Shown: positions 33,056 to 42,908 of the stretch, one piece after another
Layout: the number at the start of each line of letters is the position of its first letter
How positions within the stretch are numbered: position 1 is the first letter of the stretch
Assembly: GCA_963693315.1 (NCBI GenBank)
Contig: OY856188.1
Location: forward strand, 100,876,462-100,940,461
Source of the DNA: Diogma glabrata
Taxonomy: Eukaryota > Arthropoda > Insecta > Diptera > Cylindrotomidae
Direction: 5' to 3'
DNA: 64,000 nucleotides
The notes under the pieces: generated by a model
Database searches by the model: none
Told to the model about the DNA's origin: nothing
What the model saw: only the letters and a program-made list of their open reading frames with translations
Made by a program: the position numbers and the translations under genes

Positions 33056-34516
33056 TAGTAGGGGAGCCCAAGCGGGGATTTTGCGAGTTACTCGAGCGCG
33101 TCAGAAAATCATATGGGGAGAAACCTTGCACCCTGTAATATACTCCTACCAAATATGAACCCTTAATGTAGTGAGGTGCGTCGAGGGCAACCCGTCAGAT
33201 TAGTAAAAAAAATCAATCGTCAGAAAAACTCAAGCGCGTCAGATTAAGAGAAGGTAAGTTAAATACATCCAGAAAAGTGTATATTTCAATAATCTGACAA
33301 TTTGACCGTGACATAAGGAAATAGGCGAGTCACAAAGGTGTAAAAAAAACGACACCTTGAAATACTCGAGCGCTAAACTTTTTTTTAATTTTGAAGGTAA
33401 TCCTATCAGGATTACGGAAAACATATATTCTGACAGTTTTCATGGGGCGATTCAGGTAAAATCGTCAATAAAAGATGGAGCGTACAGATGCTGAGAGCTG
33501 TGTATTGCCAACTCCGCGCCTCACTTCTCTCTCACTCTTTCTTTATTTCTTACTCTCTCGCACCGACTCCACTAGAGCGTCTGTTGGCATGACGCCATCT
33601 CAGCTGATCACCATAGTGTACACGTTTTTGGTTGCTGCTAGACGCTTTGATTTGTTTGTTGTATTTATAAGTTATTTTGTGAATTTCATGCACTGTTTAA
33701 AAATAAATTAAAAACACTCCAAAATCTAGTAAATGTTTGCTCGCTTAATTGCATGAAAAATCAATTGTCAAATATTTCATATTACATTAATTGTAGTAAT
33801 CGTAGTTTTCAATCCAAAAGCATTAATATAACTGAGATAATTCTAGTAAAATAAAACAAAATGGTAAATTATGCTTTTTAACTATTAAATTTACTACAGT
33901 TGTAGATTAAAAATACTGTTTTTGAAAAAAATTACATAGAAATAGAAACGACAAATAATTGTCACTTTAAAATTGTCAGACGAACAGTACCCCTCCATAT
34001 AATTGTCAGATTATCATCCTGGAGCAAGAAGACATCAAGTTGATCCCCCTGCATAAAAATCTGACGCGCTCGAGTATCTCAAGGTCACATTTTATTTTTA
34101 CATTTTTCAAAATCAGCCATGACTTTTGGTCACGTTTAAATCGTCAGTCATTTAAATAGGACACTTTTTTGAGTTCACTTTACATAAACCTTGAATATCT
34201 GACACGCTCGAAAAACTTTTTTTTTTGTTTTTCCACCTCTCTATACGCCCACCTCCCTTTAGTTAATCGTCAGATTTATATGTATCGGTTATCAGAAAGA
34301 CAAACCGCATATACTCTATGAATATCTGACGCGCTCGAGTATTTTTATGTGACTGTTTTTTTTTACATTTTTAAAAATTCTTACACGCTCTCCCCCCCAC
34401 TAAAATGGAAAACTTGACATAAACTTTTTTTCATTTTAGAACGTAAACTTCACAATCCAATAAGTCCCTATGACGCTCTAGTAACTGCAAATTTAGCATC
34501 CCGGGCTCCCCTACTA
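33056..34516. mobile_element. Non-autonomous TIR element with mirrored CTGACGCGCTCGAGTAT motifs
   Basis: The ends are inverted repeats TAGTAGGGGAGCCC / GGGCTCCCCTACTA flanked by TTA on both sides (33053-33055, 34517-34519). Further inward both sides carry TTTGCRGTTACTMGAGCG. The motif TACTCGAGCGCGTCAG occurs in the left part at 33089-33104, 33228-33242 and 33362-33373 (partial). In the right part it occurs inverted as CTGACGCGCTCGAGTAT at 34061-34077, 34199-34211 (partial) and 34326-34342. A 78-codon frame at 33475-33711 has no known domain. A 3-bp TTA duplication fits PIF/Harbinger, but the family is not identified. Confidence 0.75.
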
Positions 34517-34630
34517 TTAGTATTTAACAAGAAACAATAACGAAAATCAATAATAAATATTTTTTAACAACAAAGAATTTTAATACAAACAATGATGATT
34601 AGATCTCAGTGCTTAATAATATGTCCCGAC

Positions 34631-34700
34631 TAGGGTGACCAGACGTCCTCTTTTAAGAGCACATGTCCTCTTTTGAAACCAAAAAAATGTGTCCGGCATC
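34631..34700 (+). mobile_element. hAT-like terminal sequence
   Basis: TAGGGTGACCAGACGTCCTC followed by GTCCTCTTTTGAAACC resembles the common CAGGGTGACCAGACGTCC termini of hAT elements and partly matches the hAT end at 7316. No opposite end was found nearby, so it is a fragment or an element whose other end is lost. Confidence 0.5.
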
Positions 34701-34790
34701 TTTTTTCAAAATAATGCTTCTTGTTCTCTTTTTGGCCGCATTCGTTAAACATAAATCGCGAAACACCTTGGGTATTAAATTTATCTATGG

Positions 34791-35048
34791 CGATTGCATG
34801 GGGTCTTGTAAATTTACTACCACAATTTGGTTATTAGTTAATGGGGGCTGTGGAAATTTGTTCTAAGAAACAAGGGTAGCCTTGTACGACAAAAATTTGT
34901 CTGCTGTTGTCGAGTCAGACAACCCAAACATGCCAAAATGTCAACTCGCATTTTTCTCGGACAAGGTTATTCTCGTTTTCTAAAACAAATTCCTCCATGA
35001 ATAAAAAATAAAATTGTGGTAGTAAATTTACAATACCCCGGGCAATCG
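34791..35048. mobile_element. Foldback MITE, TIR about 38 bp
   Basis: CGATTGCATGGGGTCTTGT then AAATTTACTACCACAATTT on the left is matched inverted by AAATTGTGGTAGTAAATTT then ACAATACCCCGGGCAATCG on the right. It is non-coding, and the target duplication is not clear. Confidence 0.65.
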
Positions 35049-35328
35049 GGAAGGTTTGGAGTTTGCCGAGCGAAAAAGTGGCAGAATCGAGGAAGATGGC
35101 AGATAAAAAGTCGTTGGACTCGTCAAGGACAAGCGCTAAGTATAAAATATGTGGTAATCAATAATTGAAAGGAGTAAGGGCCTGCTGACTCATACTATCA
35201 GCGATCGTGCATGAAAAAACTTTCACTAATGAGATTTGAGCAACATTTTGTTATTAATTTTTAATATTAGCACAATGCTTTGAAATGTAGCTAACCCTGT
35301 TCTCTATTATTCATGAGGCAAAAATAAA

Positions 35329-35703
35329 GATTCCGAGCAGAAATTGTTAGGAAAAGACTAAATGCAGTGAGGGCCTGATCAGTGAGCGCTAGAAAAGGCT
35401 TTCTTATTAGGGCAATCTGATGTGGACTTTCCCGGGTCTGAATTAGAATACCCTTTTATGGTTAACTTTATTTAAAAATATTCGGCCCGCCCTGATTTAG
35501 TTTTTGTTTTTGACTCCTAGTTGAGCAATCTGATCAGCGCCTGATACAAAACACCTTACTAGGGTTTTTCCTATTTAATTTTATTTAGCGAACTTGATCA
35601 GGGCCTGATCCGACTATCTTAATCAGGGCCTGATTGGGCAAAAGCGTTTGGGCAAACCTGATCAGGGCCCCTATTGATCCCTAACAAATTGCTGCTCGGG
35701 ATT
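35329..35703. mobile_element. MITE with internal TGATCAGGGCCTGAT repeats
   Basis: The inverted termini are ATTCCGAGCAGAAATTGTTAGG and its counterpart CCTAACAAATTGCTGCTCGGG. Inside, GGGCCTGATCAG, ATCAGCGCCTGATA, TGATCAGGGCCTGATCC, AATCAGGGCCTGATTGG and CTGATCAGGGCC recur, nearly palindromic. A similar GGGCCTGCTGACTCA lies just outside at about 35178. No protein is encoded. Confidence 0.65.
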
Positions 35704-35818
35704 TTTGCAACTCAACATTGAGTAAAAAGTATCGAAAAAATAGTACATTTTGCTACAAGAGATGAAAACGCTGCTTTTTCGTCAGTGAATTTGTTCACGA
35801 GATGCGTTAGCAATGCAA

Positions 35819-36056
35819 TTTTTTCTATGATAGCAAATATATAAACAATATTTATTAGAAATCAACAACATAACATCCAAAACTCATATTCTATTTTTTC
35901 ATAGCTGCTTTGTTTTAAAATCTTTGTAAAGTTATATGAAAATACCATAGCAACTACAATTTGTTAATAATTTTTCCACTAGAGGAAACAAACACCATTT
36001 TCAAAGGGGATTAAGCCAGCTTGAAAATAGACTTTTCATCTGCTATCATAGAAAAA
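35819..36056 (-). mobile_element. MITE copy 2, TIR TTTTTTCTATGATAGC
   Basis: Reverse-oriented partner of 6035-6303. The two ends are TTTTTTCTATGATAGC and GCTATCATAGAAAAA, 238 bp in total. It is close enough in sequence to show that both copies come from one family. Confidence 0.75.
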
Positions 36057-36332
36057 TGTTTTTTTCGTCAAACGGCTGTAAAGTTTAACTTTACTGCCGC
36101 TAGGGAGTTAGCTAAAGTCTTACTTTTTAGCCTGACAGCAAAAGTAACGTCTAGCGACAGCAAAAGTAACGCCATTTTTATTTTATATTACGGAGGCTGT
36201 AAAGTAGCATTTGTTATTTGTTAGTTTGTTATTTTTTCAAACATATTGTATAACCATGACAGCAAAAAATAAGTTGATTCTCATATTATGAAATTTTGAA
36301 AAGGCTGCTTTGATAAAAAAATTTTATTCAAC

Positions 36333-36532
36333 NNNNNNNNNNNNNNNNNNNNNNNNNNNNNNNNNNNNNNNNNNNNNNNNNNNNNNNNNNNNNNNNNNNN
36401 NNNNNNNNNNNNNNNNNNNNNNNNNNNNNNNNNNNNNNNNNNNNNNNNNNNNNNNNNNNNNNNNNNNNNNNNNNNNNNNNNNNNNNNNNNNNNNNNNNNN
36501 NNNNNNNNNNNNNNNNNNNNNNNNNNNNNNNN
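36333..36532. other. Assembly gap, 200 N, inside an RTE copy
   Basis: Exactly 200 N. It interrupts the truncated LINE copy whose RT reads up to LFNLALE at the gap edge, so that copy may be larger than seen. Confidence 0.99.
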
Positions 36533-37236
36533 TGCTCAAGCGCCAAATTAAATAGTACGGGCGCGAATGCATCACCTTGTCGAACACCTGATGTTATATC
36601 AAAAGAGTCAGAAATTGACTCTTCGATTACTCTACAATTTGATCCCGATGTTGTGAGTTTACACAGAGAAACAAGTTTCTTTGGGATACCAAAACATATG
36701 AGCGCGGACCAAAGGCTGTCGCGGATGATATTATCATATGCTTGCTTGAAATGAACATAGAGCTCTTGAATGCTAACGTTGTACGCCCCACATTTTTCCA
36801 GAATCATCCTTAAGGTAAAACATTGATCTGTGGTTGAACGATTGGGACGAAAATCACACTGATAAGTGATAAACACCAATGATAGATTCAGGGAACGGGA
36901 TGAGTCGAGTAAGTACGACATTAGCTATAGTATTTTTTATGCAGCGTTCAGCAGTGGTATGCCCCGATAATTCGCACACTTTAGGCGGTCACCTTTCTTG
37001 TGAAGTGGAATAATGAGAGTTGTTTTTCATTCAGCAGGTAGTTTTTCTTGGTCTCAGATTGCAAGAATCAGGTCGTATATTCGTGAGACAAGAGCTGCTC
37101 CTCCATTTTTAGATAGCTCTGCAGGGATTCCATCGATACATAGTGATTTACCATTTATTAGTTTTTTGATGGCAGCTTCCAATTCTTCTATTGTTGGGTG
37201 AGGGACAAAAATCTCCTCACTAAGCGGAGCAATGAC
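36533..37236 (-). pseudogene. 5'-truncated RTE LINE copy 2 (reverse transcriptase)
   Basis: The minus strand starts near 37236 at the equivalent of IAPSTEEIFVPYP in copy 1 and reads in pieces: LSEEIFVPHPTIEELEAAIK, GGAALVSRIYDLI, then FRPNRSTTDQCFTLRMILEK, LYVHFKQAYDNIIRD and ITSGVRQGDAFAPVLFNLA before the N gap. At least two frameshifts are present and the conserved D of YVDF-QAYD is replaced by H (YVHFKQAYD). It lies head-to-tail directly behind the 3' end of copy 1, and the YADD region would fall in or beyond the gap. It is more diverged and dead. Confidence 0.85.
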
Positions 37237-37271
37237 CGCCATAACCATAACATTTTTTCTCTCTCTGGCGT

Positions 37272-40200
37272 TTACATCCCATGAAGGGATTTTGCCGTCT
37301 GTGCCACCAGCTTCCAATCATCTCGTTCCATGACCAGTTGACCCCAGTTTCGACATCCTATATCACGAAGGTCTTGGATGATGTCATCACGCCAGCGTTG
37401 TCTAGGTCTTCCTCTTCGACGAACACCAGCTGGTTGTTGTTGGGACGCTTTTTTTATCATTCTTTCCAATGGAGCCCTTTCTACATGACCAAACCATCTA
37501 ATCCGGTTGGATTTAATGAATCCGATTACATCGCAGCCTCCAAGAAGCTGATTTCATGATTCATTCGGATTCTATACTGATTTTCAGCAACTTTACATGG
37601 ACCATAAATTGTTCGTATGACTTTCCTCTCGAATGTTGATAAAAGTCTACAATCGGATGAAGTCAGTGTCCAGCTTTCACTTCCAAATGTGAGCACAGGT
37701 CGGATTAATGCTTTGTAAAGTGTGAGTTTGCACGACTGCGAAAGATGTTTGGATCGCAAAAGTTTTGAGTATGCGTAGAAAACTCTGTATGCGGCTGAGA
37801 CACGGGCTTTAATATCTGCCTGCATGTCATTTGACGATGTTATTACAGATCCGAGGTATTTGAAGTTTTCTACACGTTCCACTCCATAGTCGCCAGTATT
37901 CAGATTGCCGGGAGGTATATTCCTGGATGTTGTTAAAAGTTTAGTCTTGCCGGTGTTAATGCATAATCCAAGTCGTTTAGCATTTCTTTCAAGCTGAGAG
38001 AGACTATCCTTGATATCGCTTGTTCTACGTCCGAGAAGCACAATATCATCTGCATAGCCAAGAACTTGACTAGATTTGTTATATATGCAGTTTTGTGTCT
38101 CAATTCGGCTTTTTCTTATCGCGTACTCCAGCGCCAAATTAAATAGTATGGGCGCGAGTGCATCACCTTGTCGAACACCTGATGTTATATCGAAAGGATC
38201 AGAAACAGACCCTTCGATTACTATTCTACAATTTGATCCCGATGTTGTGAGCTTGCACAGAGAAACAAGTTTCTCTGGGATACCAAGGCATATGAGTGCG
38301 GACCAGAGGTTGTCGCGGATGATACTATCATATGCTTGCCTGAAATCAACGTAGAGCTGGTGAATGCTGATGTTGTACTCCCAACATTTTTCCAGAATCA
38401 TCCTTAATGTAAAACATTGATCTGTGGTTGAGCGGTTGGGACGAAAACCACACTGATAGTCACCTATGATAGATTCGGCGAACGGGATGAGTCGAGCAAG
38501 TACAACATTAGCTAGTATTTTATATGCAGTGTTCAACAGTGCGATGCCACGATAATTTTCACACTTTAGACGGTCACCTTTCTTATGTAGCGGAACAATG
38601 AGAGCTGTTTTCCATTCAGCAGGTAGTTCTTCTTGGTCCCAGATTGCAAGAATCAGATCGTATATACGTGAGACCAGAGCTGCTCCTCCATTTTTCAGAA
38701 GTTCTGCGGGAATTCCATCGAAACCTGGTGATTTGCCATTTTTCAGTTTTTTAATGGCAGCTTCCACTTCTTCTATTGCTGGGTAAGGGACAAAAATCTC
38801 CTCAGTTGATGGAGCAATTGCTCGAATAGGATGAACTTCGTTCGTCCTATTGAGTAGGTCTTGAAAGTGGGATCGCCACACTGCCAGCACATCACGTTCA
38901 CTTGTTGTAAGTTCATTATTTTCATTTTTGATGGCTGTAGATCTTGGGTGGAAATCTTTTGTCAGATTCCGTGCATTGGCAAAGCACGCTTTTGAATTTC
39001 CGTTGGCCGCATGTTGGTTGATGTATTCGATGCAGCTCTTCATGTGTTCGCGTTTTTTTTTACGTAGAAGTTTTGCTGAGGCTTTCCTGGCGCATAGATA
39101 ATCAGCTTGGGAGCTTCGGGTGTTCCTTGTTAACCATTTTTCTCGCAGTTTTTGTTTATTTTCAACGGATTGGCGGCACTCGTCGTCAAACCATTCGTTG
39201 TGTGATTTCGGTGGTCGTTTTCCGATTGTAGTTTGTGCTGCGGCTATAATGGTTGATTGAAGCGTTTGCCATTCTTCTTGTATGTTTAATGGCATCTCAG
39301 AAGAGATGTCATGCTCTTCTATGTTTTGTGTTATTATTTCCTGATATCTATTCAGCGTTTCCGGATGTTTAAATGCTTCGACATTCCAGCGCACGGTCTT
39401 TTTTGCTTGTCTGTTGAATGTAGATGACAACTTGCACTTGTACTTAAAGATGACAAGCATATGATCGGTGTCCATATCAGCACCTCTGTATGATCGAACG
39501 TCAGTTATACTTGTAGAGTGTCTCTTAGAGATCATGACGTGATCGATTTGATTTTCCGTTCTTCCGTCATTTGATTTCCACGTTGCCTTGTGAATTCTCT
39601 TGTGAGGGAAGAAAGTGCTGGAAATTACTAGATCATACATCATAGCCAGCTCGGCTGCGCGAAAACCGTTATTGTTGCTGGTATGATGCAAGCTGTTAGG
39701 GCCGATATGTGTTTTAAGTTCTGCAATCCTACCGATTTGAGCATTAAAGTCACCTACCACGATTTTTATATCGTGCCGCGGGATGTTATTGATGACTTCC
39801 TCGAGTTCTAGGAAGAAAAGGTCTTTAATATCATCTGCTTTATCTTCAGTAGGTGCATGAACATTGACGATCGTTACATTGAATTTTTTCGTGCGGATTC
39901 TCAGTGTGCATAACCGCATATTAATTGGGCAGAAGTCGATAACATGCTGATTCACGCGATGGTGTATCCAACTCCAAATTCTCCTTCGTTTTGATGACCG
40001 CAATAATACAGAGTGTATCCTTTCGCTGTTTCATGGATTCCACTGCCTGGCCATCTTAGTTCTTGTAATGCCACTATATCCAGTGTGTAGCTCTCGACTT
40101 GTTGGGTGAGTTTTAGGAGATCTCCTGGTCTTCTAAGGCTTAGCACGTTCCAGGTTCCTATTTTTAAATCGTAGTCCGGGTACAGTTTCCGAGGTCGTTC

Positions 40201-40290
40201 CAATAATGAATCCGAGATATTCCGAGGCCTGTGTACAGAATTCATGACAGTAATTTTTTTACGGAAATGGGGTGTTAGCCCTTCGCCCAA
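37272..40290 (-). pseudogene. RTE endonuclease-reverse transcriptase, two frameshifts
   Basis: Enzyme for target-primed reverse transcription. From the N-terminus: APE endonuclease with KIGTWNVLSL, IVALQELRWPG, VVGDFNAQIG and DTDHMLV. The RT domain follows with NYRGIALLNTAYKI, CGFRPNRSTTDQCF, LYVDFRQAYDS, TSGVRQGDALAPILFN and the catalytic LGYADDIVLLG, then the RTE C-terminal region with RPVLTFGSESWTLT and RRRGRPRQRWRDD. The first frame ends at 39952 and the second opens within the 40003-39952 overlap (frameshift one). The main frame stops at 37526, and the C-terminal piece resumes in another frame near 37540 and ends at TAA 37272-37274 (frameshift two). The catalytic YADD is intact, so decay is modest. 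Confidence 0.92.
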
Positions 40291-40349
40291 CCCAAATTTT
40301 CGTGAATGGGTTCGTTCTGCATCTTAAGGTCACCAGAAACAACCTTTTT

Positions 40350-40508
40350 ACACGTTTATATAGCGAGCCGCTTGATCCAAGACAGACGCCCGCTGAAATC
40401 CGCCCCTAACATGGAGAACAGACGCTTTCTACACATTTATATAGCGAGCCGCTTGATCCAAGACAGACGCCCGCTCCAAGCCGCCCCTAACATGGAGAAC
40501 AGACGCTT
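40350..40508 (-). repeat. 81-bp tandem duplication in the RTE 5' UTR
   Basis: Two units of about 80 bp (start 40350 and 40431) share TTTATATAGCGAGCCGCTTG and CCCCTAACATGGAGAACAGACGCTT, with few differences. They lie just upstream of the RTE ORF on the minus strand. Tandem 5' UTR units act as internal promoters in some LINEs; here that is inference. A 107-codon plus-strand frame over them is an artefact. Confidence 0.85.
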
Positions 40509-40926
40509 GAGTTGCATTGGTTTTATGGCGCCAATGACTCGCCATGGTGCAGAATCATTGAGTATAAGCAGTATTTACTCTGCCCCTCTCAACTACACCA
40601 ACCTAATTCTGTTAGCGTTACCCAGGTAGCACGGCGTGGACGTAGAATTTCGGATTTTCGCTACCCGCTATAACCATAACATGGTATCATTAATATGATG
40701 CTTTCATGACATCATACTGATCTCTTATATTTGACTTTGATATGATATCATAATTTGGACCTAAATATGATTTTAATATGATTTATTTAAATTTCAGTAG
40801 AGGTATAGTTATTTATAGTTTGAAAAATCCTGAGCATAGTTAGTGCTTTCTATCTTAAAGCATATGGAATAGTGGGTAAGTAATGAGTAATGAATGTTTA
40901 ACGGGTAAAGCCGGGCATTCACACAT

Positions 40927-41005
40927 AACAGAAACAGAATTTCATACAAATTTGACAGAAAAAAATTCTGTTTCTGTAAAATTTGTATGGAATTCTGTTT
41001 CTGTT
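40927..41005. mobile_element. Foldback MITE with AACAGAAACAGAAT arms
   Basis: AACAGAAACAGAATTTCATA and its inverted counterpart TATGGAATTCTGTTTCTGTT form arms of about 35 bp. The outer sequence GGGCATTCACACATAACAG suggests that the real ends lie slightly further out (about 40910-41030). Nothing is encoded. Confidence 0.7.
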
Positions 41006-41125
41006 GTATATGTGGTTCCAAGCCTTAAGTGTTTTCGTCACTTTTGTCCTATTCTTACATCGCAGTCACCAAACTTTTTTTATATTTCTTATTCTTATGT
41101 CATAGCAACGTCACGAATATCACAA

Positions 41126-41350
41126 CTGGGGTGCGTTTCGAAATTAACTATGGTTAAACGCGATTATCTTTACTCTACCAAATGTCATTCTATAATTAAT
41201 CAAAAAGTTTTAATTCTTATCAATCAATATCTTATTAGTCAATAAATTTAATTTAATTCAATTCAATGCTTGACGTCACTATTTTAACTATGACATTAGT
41301 GACATAATTACCTTATGGTTAACCGTGGTTAATTTCGAAACACACCCCAG
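41126..41350. mobile_element. MITE with 32-bp inverted termini
   Basis: CTGGGGTGCGTTTCGAAATT then AACTATGGTTAA at the left mirrors TTAACCGTGGTT then AATTTCGAAACACACCCCAG at the right. About 225 bp, AT-rich interior, no coding. Confidence 0.8.
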
Positions 41351-41880
41351 ACATCACAGTTATGTCATAGTTATATCATTATTGTTATGTCATGTTCTTA
41401 CGCAAATAAGTGTGAAATAATGACATACATATGATGACTGATATATGACCTAGATCTTACATAAGATGTGACTTAGCGTGATGTAATTTTGATGTCACAA
41501 TGACGTAAATGAGTTTTCTGGGTACTACAAAAAACCTCAATCGATTTCGATTTTCGAACAATCTTTTATACTTGGATTATCAAAATTATCACTGTATGTA
41601 GGGGTTCACCTGTTTTTAAGAATTTGTGTGATATTCATTACATCACAAACAAAAACAGATTGTACTACAATCATCTACGTCCAGGGTTGCCACGTTTTAA
41701 AAGTTTCAAAGTAGGACACACTACCCCTACGGTCTTAAAAATAAAAAACTCGTTGGATTTGTACCACTTCATTTTTCAGTTATAAAGTAATTTTTTTTTT
41801 TTAAATTAGGTTTCGGTTTGGTGTAAGTATGAATGTATGGGCGTTATTTCTGTAATGCTAATTGATTTATTTATAATGAA

Positions 41881-42090
41881 TAATGGCATACAAATTCGCA
41901 TTTATGTTATCAGCCTCCAATGCAGTAACACTATAAAAACTTAAATTTAAAGTTTTTAAGGACTCAGAAATACAGCTAAACATACCGTCTGCTGATTCAT
42001 TGGCACGTTCATTAAAATCAATAAACTTATGTTGTAAGCCAGTTACTCATAAATAGTTCTGTTTTGTATATTTACATTTTCCTTCAAAAT
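41881..42090 (-). pseudogene. hAT transposase fragment
   Basis: The minus strand reads LQHKFIDFNERANESADGMF, then CISESLKTLNLS and ALEADNINANLYA without a stop. Upstream there is an in-frame TGA and then KCKYTKQNYL. This matches the segment of hAT transposases between the D-rich catalytic regions (L-D-F-x(n)-A-x(n)-D-N-x-N). No BED finger or hATC end is visible, so the rest is deleted or diverged. Family placement is by motif recall. Confidence 0.6.
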
Positions 42091-42280
42091 CGTTAGCTTT
42101 CTGTAGCCTTTTACTTTATAACAAAATTCAGTTCAGTCATTTTATTTTATTAATAATACTAAGGGCCGGTTGTACAATAGCAGTTTAAGCTAAAGCTTAG
42201 TAGAACCCGATAGGAGGTTGAGGTTAAGCCTAAATGACAATGGATTGTACAAGTGAGATTATGGTTAAGTTCTAAAGATT

Positions 42281-42908
42281 TGTGGCAGTAACTACAGATC
42301 CAGTAGTTCCAACTAGAATTTCATTAATAATGCAGCACGCGATTAGTGGAGATCAACTTAATACAATGATTTCGAAAACGCCGGTGTAAAAGAGGAGAAG
42401 TTATTTGCATTCAAAAAAATCAGATGTAATTAATATTATTAGATTTGTCAAAAAAAACTCCATGTTAGATTTTTGGTAACACATGTTGTCACGCCATATT
42501 ATATCATATAATAAATGTAAATCTGTAATATACATTTAGTAATGTCAATAAAATTGTTGGTGCTAAACAAAGTGCATAGAATGTTTTTGTATTGATTTAT
42601 TCCGATTCCTACAAAATCGCTCGAGTATGATAAAATTAACTGCACATAATATGGAGTGATTTTTATTATAAAGCATTATTTATATTACGCAATTTATACA
42701 CCAATTTGAGTGAATCGTCACTTCATCCAGAAGCTAGAAAATGCAGTGGTTAGTTCCAATTATCTATATCAATTGTATATTTATGTTATACGGATAAAAA
42801 TAAATTATAAACACAGCAATATTCCGATTCTCCATCAACGGCGTTAATTTAACAACGCCACTAGCAGCCAACGGAGCATCCTGAACAACTTATACCACCA
42901 AATGGCTA
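42281..42908 (+). repeat. 5' LTR of the gypsy-type element
   Basis: 628 bp, TGTGGCAG...GGCTA. It contains AATAAA words and a potential gag ATG at 42902-42904 in its last seven bases. Confidence 0.92.

Larger units (their letters stand above)
37237..40620 (-). mobile_element. RTE-type LINE copy 1, near full length
   Basis: A non-LTR retrotransposon on the minus strand comprising a tandem-repeat 5' UTR (40350-40508), an endonuclease-RT ORF (40290 to 37272, broken by frameshifts) and a very short 3' tail ending around ATGTTATGGTTATGG at about 37236-37250. The short 3' region with a small tandem repeat fits the RTE clade. No target duplication was recognised because another copy abuts the 3' side and a repeat abuts the 5' side. 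Confidence 0.85.
40621..41525. mobile_element. Candidate element with TGATGTCAT/TGATATCAT-type repeats and nested MITEs
   Basis: The left end TTACCCAGGTAGCACGG is partly matched inverted by TTTTCTGGGTACTAC at the right. Words of the type ATGACATCAT, ATGATATCAT, TATGTCATA, TGATGTCACAATGACGTAA and TGACTTAGCGTGATG recur at 40680-40770 and 41365-41515. Two smaller foldback elements sit between these blocks. The boundaries are inferred. Confidence 0.4.

Noticed and set aside
33475..33711. 78-codon frame starting MERTDAESC
   Set aside because: It lies inside a non-autonomous element and shows no recognisable domain or supporting context.
40350..40508. CRISPR-like repeat
   Set aside because: Only two adjacent units without spacers, in a eukaryotic LINE; no CRISPR array exists in the window.
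40306..40629. 107-codon plus-strand frame with an internal repeat
   Set aside because: It reads the tandem 5' UTR of the minus-strand RTE element in antisense.
40660..40690. Second RTE 3' tail suggested by ATAACCATAACAT
   Set aside because: The neighbouring sequence does not match the RTE C-terminus or 3' UTR, so the shared word is probably chance.
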